Shown one piece after another: positions 56,555 through 64,000 of a stretch of 64,000 bases of DNA; within the stretch, counting starts at the first letter, position 1, and the number at the start of each line of letters is the position of its first letter. The position numbers and the translations under genes were made by a program. The DNA comes from Pseudidiomarina homiensis (lineage in GTDB: Bacteria; Pseudomonadota; Gammaproteobacteria; Enterobacterales; Alteromonadaceae), in the NCBI RefSeq assembly GCF_003987225.1, contig NZ_PIPX01000001.1:1302001-1366000 (forward strand), read 5' to 3'. A model generated the notes under the pieces. The model had not been told where the DNA came from. It worked only from the letters and a program-made list of their open reading frames with translations, and did no database searches.

Positions 56555-58050
56555 TGCTGCGACTCCTTAAAGGCTTGGCCAGCACGGCGTAACGCCTCAG
56601 GCTGAAGTTCAGTGGCGGCGAGCTCGCGCGCAATCGCGCCAATATTACCGGCGCCTTGGGCCAGCAACATGTCTTGCGGTTGAATGATATCCGCCAATAC
56701 GTGCATCAACTGACCGCGGTCACCCACATAAATCGGTTCAACTTTGCCGCGCATCCGTAATGATTTGGCTAAGGCACGGCTATCGGCGCCTTGCACCGGG
56801 TCTTCACCCGCGCTGTAGACGTCGAGCAATAACAGCACATCGACTTCGGCTAACACCGCCACGAAGTCATCGTACAAATCGCGCGTACGCGAAAAACGAT
56901 GGGGCTGAAAGGCCATGACAATGCGGTGTTCAGGCCAGCCAGCTCGTGCCGCCGCAATGGTCGCTGCCACTTCGGTCGGATGATGGCCGTAATCATCAAT
57001 CAGCATGACCTCGCCCTGCACACCGTCGCGCTCGCTGGTGAAGTTACCCAGCACTTGGAAGCGCCGGCCAATGCCACCAAACTGCGCTAAGGCCGACTGA
57101 ATGGCCTCATCGTCAATACCTTCATCGGTGGCCACCGCAATCGCGGCAAGCGCATTCAAGACATTGTGTCGACCTGGTAAATTCACGGTCACCGCCAACG
57201 GCTCGTGACCTTTGCGATGCACGGTAAAGTGGCTCTGCCCACTGGCCTGCCGATAATCACTGGCGCGCACGTCGGCATCATCACTAAAGCCGTAGGTCAA
57301 TAATTGGCGGCCGACGCGCGGTAATAATTCGCGCACCACGGGGTCGTCAATACACATCACTGCCAAGCCATAAAACGGCAGGTTATGCAGAAAATCTAAA
57401 TAGGTGTCCAACAGACGGTTAAAGTCGCCGCCATAGGTATCCATGTGATCGGCTTCGATATTCGTCACCACCGCGACCATCGGTTGCAGATGCAAGAATG
57501 ACGCATCGGACTCGTCAGCTTCGGCAATCAAATACTTGCTCGAGCCTAACCGCGCATTACTGCCAGCACTGTTAAGCAAGCCGCCGATAACAAAGGTTGG
57601 GTCGCGTTGCGCTTCACCGAACACGCTGGCCAATAGCGACGTCGTTGTGGTTTTTCCGTGCGTGCCCGCAACCGCGATACCATGACGGAAACGCATAAGT
57701 TCAGCGAGCATTTCGGCGCGCCGTACTTGTGGAATAAAGGCTGCTTTCGCCGCCACCAACTCGGCGTTATCAGGGCGAATCGCCGAGCTCACCACAATGA
57801 CGTCAGCACCTTCGACGTTTTCCGCAGCGTGTCCGATAAACACCGTTGCGCCGAGTTCTTGCAAGCGCTGCGTGTTGGCATTCTCGGCTAAGTCCGAACC
57901 ACTGATCTCGTAGCCTTGGTTCAATAACACCTCGGCAATACCGCCCATACCGGCGCCGCCGATACCGACAAAATGGATCCGCCGGACGCGGCGCATTTCC
58001 GGTACGCTGACCACAGTAAAAGGCGTTGTTGTCATTGTCGGTGTCGTCAT
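56551..58050 (-). CDS. murC: UDP-N-acetylmuramate-L-alanine ligase
   Basis: Adds the first amino acid of the peptidoglycan stem. It has 499 residues from the ATG at 58048-58050, which overlaps the murG stop as ATGA; a GTG two codons upstream is possible. The Rossmann motif is [17 protein letters not shown] and the ATP loop [14 protein letters not shown]. The N-terminal ~15 residues are Thr/Pro-rich and not conserved. Confidence 0.97.
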   Translation of the reverse strand: MTTPTMTTTPFTVVSVPEMRRVRRIHFVGIGGAGMGGIAEVLLNQGYEISGSDLAENANTQRLQELGATVFIGHAAENVEGADVIVVSSAIRPDNAELVAAKAAFIPQVRRAEMLAELMRFRHGIAVAGTHGKTTTTSLLASVFGEAQRDPTFVIGGLLNSAGSNARLGSSKYLIAEADESDASFLHLQPMVAVVTNIEADHMDTYGGDFNRLLDTYLDFLHNLPFYGLAVMCIDDPVVRELLPRVGRQLLTYGFSDDADVRASDYRQASGQSHFTVHRKGHEPLAVTVNLPGRHNVLNALAAIAVATDEGIDDEAIQSALAQFGGIGRRFQVLGNFTSERDGVQGEVMLIDDYGHHPTEVAATIAAARAGWPEHRIVMAFQPHRFSRTRDLYDDFVAVLAEVDVLLLLDVYSAGEDPVQGADSRALAKSLRMRGKVEPIYVGDRGQLMHVLADIIQPQDMLLAQGAGNIGAIARELAATELQPEALRRAGQAFKESQQ

Positions 58051-59123
58051 AACCACTGCTCACATCGTTCCACCACCGCTTGGGTGGCATTGGGCCGCGC
58101 AGCTTTCGCTGCCTGCGCCCGCATTTGTTCGAGTTGGCGGGGCTCCGCCAACCACTGCTGTAAAATCTCGACTAATGGCGTGATTTGCTGCAATTGCGCT
58201 TGTGGCAAGAGCACTGCAGCACCAACATTGGCCAATTCACGCGCATTCGCGGTCTGGTGGTCATCCACCGCATGGGGTAACGGCACAAATATCGCTGGCG
58301 TCCCCACTACGGCTAATTCGCTGACGGTGAGCGCACCGGCGCGACAAATCACCACATCCGCTTGCACATAGGCGTCATGCATGGCGTCAATAAACTCGAC
58401 GACCTTAAGTTGCGACAAAAGTTTTTTCACACCACTATCGGCATAAGCTTGCTCAACTTCGGCCACACGACCTTGTCCACACTGGTGTAATACTTCCAGT
58501 TCACCGACTTGCGTTAATTGTTGGATGGCCTTTGGCACCGCTTGATTCAGTGCCTGTGCGCCTAAACTGCCGCCCACCACCAGCACGCGAATCCGCTCAT
58601 GGGCGCTACGTTCAACCGCTTTGGTCCAATCGGCGCGTAACGGATTGCCAACCACTTCAGCATTCGGCAACTGTTGCTGCGCGCCAGCAAAACCAACCAT
58701 CACGTGCCGCGCAAAGCGTGCTAACAATTTGTTGGTCATGCCTGCGACAGCGTTTTGTTCATGCACTAACAACGGAATACCCGCTGCCTTAGCGGCTAGC
58801 CCCGCAGGGCCACACACATAGCCACCAAAACTCACTACTAATGCGGTATTGTGGCGGCGGTAAACTTTGCGGCACTGGCCAATGGCTTTGAGCATGCGCA
58901 GCGGCATCGCCAACTTGCGTACCAGTCCATGACCGCGCAAACCGTGCATACTAATTTGTTCCAGTTCGAAACCTGCCGCAGGTACCACCCGCGCCTCTAA
59001 GCGCTGTTCGGTGGTGCCGAGCCAAGTAATCGCATGGCCGCGCGCGCGTAACTCCTCGGCCACTGCCAAGGCTGGAAAAACATGACCGCCGGTACCGGCT
59101 GCAGCGATGACGATATGGCTCAT
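58047..59123 (-). CDS. murG: UDP-GlcNAc transferase MurG (lipid II synthase)
   Basis: Transfers GlcNAc to lipid I on the inner face of the membrane. It has 358 residues. [16 protein letters not shown] is the N-terminal glycine loop, [12 protein letters not shown] the second, and [31 protein letters not shown] the C-terminal nucleotide-sugar site. It overlaps the ftsW stop (ATGA). Confidence 0.97.
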   Translation of the reverse strand: MSHIVIAAAGTGGHVFPALAVAEELRARGHAITWLGTTEQRLEARVVPAAGFELEQISMHGLRGHGLVRKLAMPLRMLKAIGQCRKVYRRHNTALVVSFGGYVCGPAGLAAKAAGIPLLVHEQNAVAGMTNKLLARFARHVMVGFAGAQQQLPNAEVVGNPLRADWTKAVERSAHERIRVLVVGGSLGAQALNQAVPKAIQQLTQVGELEVLHQCGQGRVAEVEQAYADSGVKKLLSQLKVVEFIDAMHDAYVQADVVICRAGALTVSELAVVGTPAIFVPLPHAVDDHQTANARELANVGAAVLLPQAQLQQITPLVEILQQWLAEPRQLEQMRAQAAKAARPNATQAVVERCEQWL

Positions 59124-60388
59124 GCGCGCACCCTCCGACGTCGTGAACTCGCGGTCTTGCTTACCCCACGCGCCACTTTAATGGTCGCCACGCGGACTTC
59201 GTAATCAATGCGCAACAACAGTCCCAGTGCCACACAACTCACGAGTAAGCTGGTACCACCGTACGAAATAAGCGGTAAGGTTAAGCCTTTGGTTGGCAAC
59301 ATGCCGGCCGCAGCGCCAATATTCACCAGCGCTTGGAAGGCAAACCAAATACCGATGCCATAGGCAATAAAGGCCGCGAAGCTGCTATTTTCACGCAATG
59401 CGCGACGCCCAATCCACAGCGCGCGAAGCACAATCGCGAAGACCGCGAGCAACACGCCAATAATCCCGATGAAACCGAGTTCTTCGCCGACCACGGCCAT
59501 AATAAAGTCAGTATGCGCCTCGGGCAGATACTGTAATTTTTGAATACTGTTGCCGAGCCCCTGCCCAAACCAGTCACCACGACCAAATGCCATTAACGAC
59601 TGCGTCAGCTGATAACCGCTGCCGAACGGATCTTGCCACGGATCTAGGAATGAGGTTACCCGCTTCATCCGGTACGGCTCTTGAATGATCAGCAACGTCA
59701 GTACCGCCGCGAGCGCGATCAACATGGCAAAGAATTGCCATAAGCGAGCGCCAGCAAGGAACAACATGCCAATCGCCATGCTGACCATTACCGCTACCGA
59801 ACCAAAGTCTGGCTGCATCAGCAGTAACACTGCAAAAATCGACATCACTGCGAGCGGCTTAATAAATTCGCGCAGGTTTTCCTGCACTGAGTTCATGTAC
59901 CGCTTCAGGTAGCTGCTCAGGTAGATCAAGAAACAAAGCTTGGCCACTTCCGCGACCTGTAAGGTCATCGGCCCCAGCTTGATCCAACGTCGCGCGCCAT
60001 TGACTTCATGGCCGATGATCAGCACTAGCAATAGCGCTCCTAAGGCACCAAACAACAGGGCATAACTGCCCTTCATCCACCAATCCACCGGAATTTGGAC
60101 GACGGTCGCCAGCAACCCAATGCCGAGCGCCAAGTACAGGCTATGACGGATGACAAAATGAAACGGGTTATCGGTGAGCCGCTCGGCAATTGGAAACGAT
60201 GCCGAGCTCACCATGATGAAGCCAAAAGCGAGTAGGCCAAATGCCAACCACACCAACGTGCGATCATAAAGTACGTGTTCGACCGGCAGCCACCAATCAC
60301 GTAGGCGTTCCCAGCTGCTACGTTCGTTGCTTTCGGACTGAATGCCCAGCTCAAGTTGCTGTTCGCGGCGTTTCGCTAATTCAGCCAT
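59120..60388 (-). CDS. ftsW: Septal peptidoglycan polymerase FtsW
   Basis: SEDS glycosyltransferase, 422 residues from the ATG at 60386-60388 (MAELAKRREQQ), overlapping murD by 8 bp. About ten TM helices, with the catalytic-loop region TDFIMAVVGEELGFIG and the C-terminal YGGTSLLVSCVALGLLLRI typical of FtsW. A longer N-terminal cytoplasmic segment (about 45 residues) than in E. coli is not unusual. Confidence 0.96.
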   Translation of the reverse strand: MAELAKRREQQLELGIQSESNERSSWERLRDWWLPVEHVLYDRTLVWLAFGLLAFGFIMVSSASFPIAERLTDNPFHFVIRHSLYLALGIGLLATVVQIPVDWWMKGSYALLFGALGALLLVLIIGHEVNGARRWIKLGPMTLQVAEVAKLCFLIYLSSYLKRYMNSVQENLREFIKPLAVMSIFAVLLLMQPDFGSVAVMVSMAIGMLFLAGARLWQFFAMLIALAAVLTLLIIQEPYRMKRVTSFLDPWQDPFGSGYQLTQSLMAFGRGDWFGQGLGNSIQKLQYLPEAHTDFIMAVVGEELGFIGIIGVLLAVFAIVLRALWIGRRALRENSSFAAFIAYGIGIWFAFQALVNIGAAAGMLPTKGLTLPLISYGGTSLLVSCVALGLLLRIDYEVRVATIKVARGVSKTASSRRRRVRA

Positions 60389-61766
60389 GCGCCACCTCCG
60401 CAACGTGTTGCTTTACCGCCGCTTTAAAGACGTCGCCACGCTCTTGGTAATTGCTAAACATGTCCAAACTAGCGCACGCTGGAGCCAGTAGCACGGTACT
60501 GCCTGGGATAGTTTTGCTGGTCGCCACTTGCACCGCTTCCGCCAAGTCTTTCACTTGGGTGGAGATGCTATGGTGCTGCGCAATACGCGCACCGTCACGG
60601 CCAAGAACGATGAGTTCGTCGACCAATTTCAAGCTTTCTCTGAAGGTACTAAAGTCAGCGCCTTTACCGTCGCCTCCGGCAATTAAAATGAGCTTACCTT
60701 TCACCAATGGCCGTAAGCCCTGAATCGCAGCTTCGGCGGCACCAATGTTGGTTGCTTTGGAATCATTGACCCAACGCACACCGTCGTGCTCAGCAACAAG
60801 TTCACAGCGATGCGGTAAACCGCGGAATTGCCGCAAACAGTCAAGCACGGCTGGCGAAAACGCCACGTCTAAGCTATGTTCCAAACTATACAACAGCGCT
60901 AATGCTGCTTGCGCATTTAATAGATTGTGGACACCGGCTAACTGCAGTTCATCGGCGCGAATTAAGGTTTGCCCTGCAAATTGAATACACAGCGTGCCGT
61001 CGACTTCAGCTAACCCCAACAGTCCTGGGCGTTCTTGTTCCGCTTCATCGGTGCCAAAGCTAAGTTGTTGCGCAAAGGGTAAGCGTTGTGGTGCGGTACT
61101 GCGCTGTTCGCGGTTCCATACGCCCTGCTCGGCGTTCAGGTAAATACGCTGTTTACTCGCAGCATAGGCCTCGCGATTGTAATAGCGGTCCAGATGGTCG
61201 TCGCTAATGTTGAGCAACGCGCCAGCATGTAATTGCAGATCGTGCATGCTGTCGAGCTGGAAGCTGGACAACTCGAGCACGTACACATCGACGTTGTCCG
61301 CCAAGGTATCCAACATCGGCACACCAATGTTGCCACCCACGGCGACTTTTTTACCGGCTGCTGCGAGCAGATCGCCAGTCAGTTGTGTCACCGTTGATTT
61401 GCCATTCGACCCAGTAATACCTATCACTGGCGCTCGCGCATACTGCGCGAAAATGTCAGCGTCACCCACCAACTGGATGCCTGCATCACGCGCCATCTGT
61501 AAAGCTGGCATCCGCAAGTCGAGGCCGGGACTGACAATGAGCACGTCACAGGCCAGCAACGTGCCAACGTCGAGCGGTCCACAATGAAGTTCTAGCGAAC
61601 TATCGAGTTCACGTAACTGTGCTGCTTGCGGTGGTTCGTCACGGGTGTCGAACACCAATGGACGAATACCTTGCTGCACTAAAAAGCGCACACACGACAT
61701 CCCCGACTGGCCGAGACCGACCACGCCGACTAAATCGTATGTAGGCAAAGCAGCAAGATAACTCAA
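60381..61766 (-). CDS. murD: UDP-N-acetylmuramoylalanine-D-glutamate ligase
   Basis: Adds D-Glu to the stem peptide. It has 461 residues. VVGLGQSGMSCVRFL is the UDP-binding start, IGITGSNGKSTVTQL the ATP loop, and DDHLDRYYNREAYAASKQRIY and HRCELVAEHDGVRWVNDSKATN are conserved Mur-ligase stretches. It starts 18 bp after mraY. Confidence 0.97.
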   Translation of the reverse strand: MSYLAALPTYDLVGVVGLGQSGMSCVRFLVQQGIRPLVFDTRDEPPQAAQLRELDSSLELHCGPLDVGTLLACDVLIVSPGLDLRMPALQMARDAGIQLVGDADIFAQYARAPVIGITGSNGKSTVTQLTGDLLAAAGKKVAVGGNIGVPMLDTLADNVDVYVLELSSFQLDSMHDLQLHAGALLNISDDHLDRYYNREAYAASKQRIYLNAEQGVWNREQRSTAPQRLPFAQQLSFGTDEAEQERPGLLGLAEVDGTLCIQFAGQTLIRADELQLAGVHNLLNAQAALALLYSLEHSLDVAFSPAVLDCLRQFRGLPHRCELVAEHDGVRWVNDSKATNIGAAEAAIQGLRPLVKGKLILIAGGDGKGADFSTFRESLKLVDELIVLGRDGARIAQHHSISTQVKDLAEAVQVATSKTIPGSTVLLAPACASLDMFSNYQERGDVFKAAVKQHVAEVAHG

Positions 61767-61784
61767 AGTAGCTCCTAAGCGTTC

Positions 61785-62867
61785 CTAGCGCAGCTTCAAG
61801 GTCGCTAGACCTATCAGCACGAAAACCAATGACAAGATCCAAAAGCGCACAATGACGCGAGGCTCCGGCCAACCTTTCAATTCATAATGGTGATGAATAG
61901 GGGCCATACGGAATACGCGCTTACCGCGTAACTTGAACGACCCCACTTGTAGCATCACCGAAACGGTTTCCATCACGAACACGCCGCCCATGATGAACAG
62001 AATAAGTTCTTGGCGCACCATCACCGCAATAATGCCAAGTGCAGCGCCGAGGGTGAGCGAACCAACGTCGCCCATAAACACCTGCGCCGGATAGGTGTTG
62101 AACCATAAAAAGCCCAAGCCAGCGCCGCAAATCGCCGTACACACCACCAGCAATTCGCCAGACAGAGGCAAGTGCGGAATGTTTAAGTAGGCAGCAAAGT
62201 TCACGTTACCTGAGGCGTAAGCAAAGATGCCCAGCGCACCAGCCACCATAATGGTCGGTACAATTGCCAGGCCATCCAGGCCGTCGGTAAGGTTTACCGC
62301 GTTACTGGTTCCCACCACGACAAAGTAAGCCAACAAAATGTACAGCATGCCTAGTTGCGGCATAACGTCTTTAAAGAACGGCACCAGCAGTTGCGTTTCG
62401 GCGCCAACGGTTGCGTTGGCATACAGGTAAACGGCCGCTACTGTGGCAATCACCGATTGCCAGAAGTACTTCCACTTGGCTGGCAAGCCGCGTGAGTTCT
62501 TCTGCACCACCTTGCGATAGTCATCGACAAAGCCCACCAGACCAAAGCCAACCACAACGCCTAATACCACTTGCACATAGCGATTCGATAAGTCGGCCCA
62601 CAGCAGCGTTGACAGCAAGATGGCAGCAATAATCAACACGCCCCCCATGGTCGGCGTGCCCGACTTACTCAAATGACTTTGCGGACCGTCATCGCGAACC
62701 GCTTGGCCAATTTGCAGCCGCTGCAAATAACGAATCATGCGCGGCCCCATCCACAAGGCCACTAACAAAGCAGTCAACACGCTCAGAATTGCGCGCATCG
62801 TCAGGTACGACACGACATTGAAGCCGGTCGCAAACTGCGTTAAATATTCAGCAAGCCAAACTAGCAT
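61785..62867 (-). CDS. mraY: Phospho-MurNAc-pentapeptide translocase MraY
   Basis: Integral membrane enzyme that makes lipid I. It has 360 residues and about ten TM helices. Catalytic aspartates occur in FVDDYRKV and [11 protein letters not shown], and the signature [20 protein letters not shown] is near the C-terminus. Its start overlaps the murF stop by 7 bp. Confidence 0.97.
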   Translation of the reverse strand: MLVWLAEYLTQFATGFNVVSYLTMRAILSVLTALLVALWMGPRMIRYLQRLQIGQAVRDDGPQSHLSKSGTPTMGGVLIIAAILLSTLLWADLSNRYVQVVLGVVVGFGLVGFVDDYRKVVQKNSRGLPAKWKYFWQSVIATVAAVYLYANATVGAETQLLVPFFKDVMPQLGMLYILLAYFVVVGTSNAVNLTDGLDGLAIVPTIMVAGALGIFAYASGNVNFAAYLNIPHLPLSGELLVVCTAICGAGLGFLWFNTYPAQVFMGDVGSLTLGAALGIIAVMVRQELILFIMGGVFVMETVSVMLQVGSFKLRGKRVFRMAPIHHHYELKGWPEPRVIVRFWILSLVFVLIGLATLKLR

Positions 62868-64000
62868 GCTTGGGTTCCTTCTGCGTTTAGGCTTGGATGT
62901 AATTCGTCAGCACGCGCTTGCAGTGCTTCAATCACGCGCTCCATGTGCGCACTGCGTGAGCCTTTCACCAAAATGGTGATGGGCGTTGCTGACTGCCGAG
63001 TGGTCGCGAGAATTTCGTTCACTAAGCCATCAAGGCTGGAGAAATGTTTTCCACCGCGACCATTAAAGACTTCACTGGCGCTTTGACTAAGCACACCCAA
63101 GGTAAATAAGTTGTCGATTCCCGCTTGGATGGCATAGGCGCCAATCTCTTCATGATATTGCCGCGCTTGCTCGCCAAGCTCTCCCATGTCGCCCAGTACC
63201 ATGATGCGTAAACCTTGGTACACGCCCAACATATCCAGCGCCGCTTTCACCGAACCCACGTTCGCGTTGTAGCTGTCATCAATAAGTTTGATGTCGGCGC
63301 TCAGTGGCAAGATATGCATGCGTCCGGGGACTGGGGTTAGTGCCGCCAAAGCTTGTTGGGCATCGGCGAGCGGACAACCTACCGCAAGCGCAGCAGCAAT
63401 GGCTACCAGTGCATTGTCAACGTTGTGTAAACCCGGCAAGTTGAGTTTAATTTCAGCTGTTTGCGCAGTGCCCGTCAGTGCTTCACTAATGTGCACGGTA
63501 AAGGCTGCACAACCTTGTTCGTCCACTTGCACATCAGTGGCGTAGATCGCTGCATCTGGGTCTTGCCCGAACGTCAGGTGCTGGCAATGGGTGATTTGCT
63601 TTTGCCAGCAGGGAGCGAACTCTGAGCGAATCGGCGTTAACGCCAAGCCGTCAGCATTCAAGCCCTTAAAAATTTCAGTCTTGGCACGAAACACACCATG
63701 TACGCTGCCGAAGCCTTCAACATGGGCCGGGGCAACATTATTGATAATCGCCACATCGGGTTGGGTTAAGCGCGTGGTGTAGCCAATCTCGCCTTGATGA
63801 TTGGCACCCAACTCAATAATCGCCAAGTCATGCTCTGGCTCGAGCCGCAACAGCGTTAGCGGCACACCAATGTCGTTATTGAAGTTTCCGGCGGTGGCCA
63901 GCACGTTGCCTTGCGTGCGTAAAATCGCCGCCAGCATTTCTTTTACCGTGGTTTTGCCACTACTGCCGGTAATTGCGATGGTTTTCGGTTGTACGCTAGC
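62861..64000 (-). CDS. murF: UDP-MurNAc-tripeptide-D-Ala-D-Ala ligase, N-terminus cut by window edge
   Basis: Attaches D-Ala-D-Ala, completing the pentapeptide. About 379 residues are visible; the frame is open at the window end and the N-terminal ~90 residues are missing. The ATP loop [16 protein letters not shown] lies at the very edge (63950-63990), followed by [27 protein letters not shown] and [16 protein letters not shown], all typical of MurF. Confidence 0.97.
   Translation of the reverse strand, partial: ASVQPKTIAITGSSGKTTVKEMLAAILRTQGNVLATAGNFNNDIGVPLTLLRLEPEHDLAIIELGANHQGEIGYTTRLTQPDVAIINNVAPAHVEGFGSVHGVFRAKTEIFKGLNADGLALTPIRSEFAPCWQKQITHCQHLTFGQDPDAAIYATDVQVDEQGCAAFTVHISEALTGTAQTAEIKLNLPGLHNVDNALVAIAAALAVGCPLADAQQALAALTPVPGRMHILPLSADIKLIDDSYNANVGSVKAALDMLGVYQGLRIMVLGDMGELGEQARQYHEEIGAYAIQAGIDNLFTLGVLSQSASEVFNGRGGKHFSSLDGLVNEILATTRQSATPITILVKGSRSAHMERVIEALQARADELHPSLNAEGTQAC

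Overview
The window is a stretch of a gammaproteobacterial chromosome, most like Alteromonadales of the Idiomarina/Pseudidiomarina type. This is inferred from protein similarity and gene order: dcw cluster-secA-mutT, coaE-pilDCBA-nadC-ampDE-pdhR-aceEF-lpd, mdh/argR and obgE-rpmA-rplU. No rRNA, tRNA, prophage, insertion sequence or CRISPR array was seen. Nearly all of it is ordinary core genome. The unusual layer is a dense family of short palindromic REP elements that sits between genes, at gene ends and even inside one gene.

Layout. 1-7.1 kb (minus strand): obgE (cut by the window edge), rpmA, rplU, ispB, a TonB-dependent receptor, a rhombosortase-like rhomboid protease and mdh, with argR divergent. 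7.7-13.4 kb: a DyP-type peroxidase, a DUF885 lipoprotein, a DUF4870 membrane protein, a tubulin-tyrosine-ligase-like ATP-grasp protein and a periplasmic protein with a TonB C-terminal domain. 13.4-29.4 kb: acnB, a small secreted protein, a LysR regulator, an HAE-1-type RND adaptor/permease pair, a CusAB-type metal efflux pair with a small His/Met/Cys-rich periplasmic protein, an M13 peptidase lipoprotein and a stand-alone protein of the encapsulated-ferritin family. 29.6-36.7 kb: the pyruvate dehydrogenase operon pdhR-aceE-aceF-lpd with a recognisable PdhR operator. 36.7-45.4 kb: ampDE, nadC, a c-di-GMP-I (GEMM) riboswitch leading into pilA-pilB-pilC-pilD-coaE-zapD. 45.5-46.2 kb: a HigBA-like toxin-antitoxin pair. 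46.6-64 kb: mutT-secA, an M23 peptidase, a DciA-like DUF721 gene, lpxC, and the division/cell-wall cluster ftsZ-ftsA-ftsQ-ddl-murC-murG-ftsW-murD-mraY-murF (murF cut by the window edge).

The REP family has a 19-bp palindromic core, CCCGTGGTTCTACCACGGG, usually headed by GTAG (as in REPs mobilised by REP-associated tyrosine transposases) and mostly paired head-to-head about 40 bp apart (BIMEs). I count 26 full cores and one truncated copy. Some copies change both arms together (GTGG..CCAC to GTAG..CTAC), which points to selection on the hairpin. Three genes (argR, zapD, the HigA-like antitoxin) use the TAG in the REP head as their stop codon. Five copies lie inside aceF, all in the single reading frame that gives V(A/P)RGSTTG, and form the flexible linkers between the lipoyl domains of pyruvate dehydrogenase E2. 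Four more form a tandem array in the leader of the same operon, just downstream of a canonical PdhR box. The REP core itself contains TGGT-N3-ACCA, the heart of that operator. This REP/pyruvate-dehydrogenase association is the most novel feature of the window.
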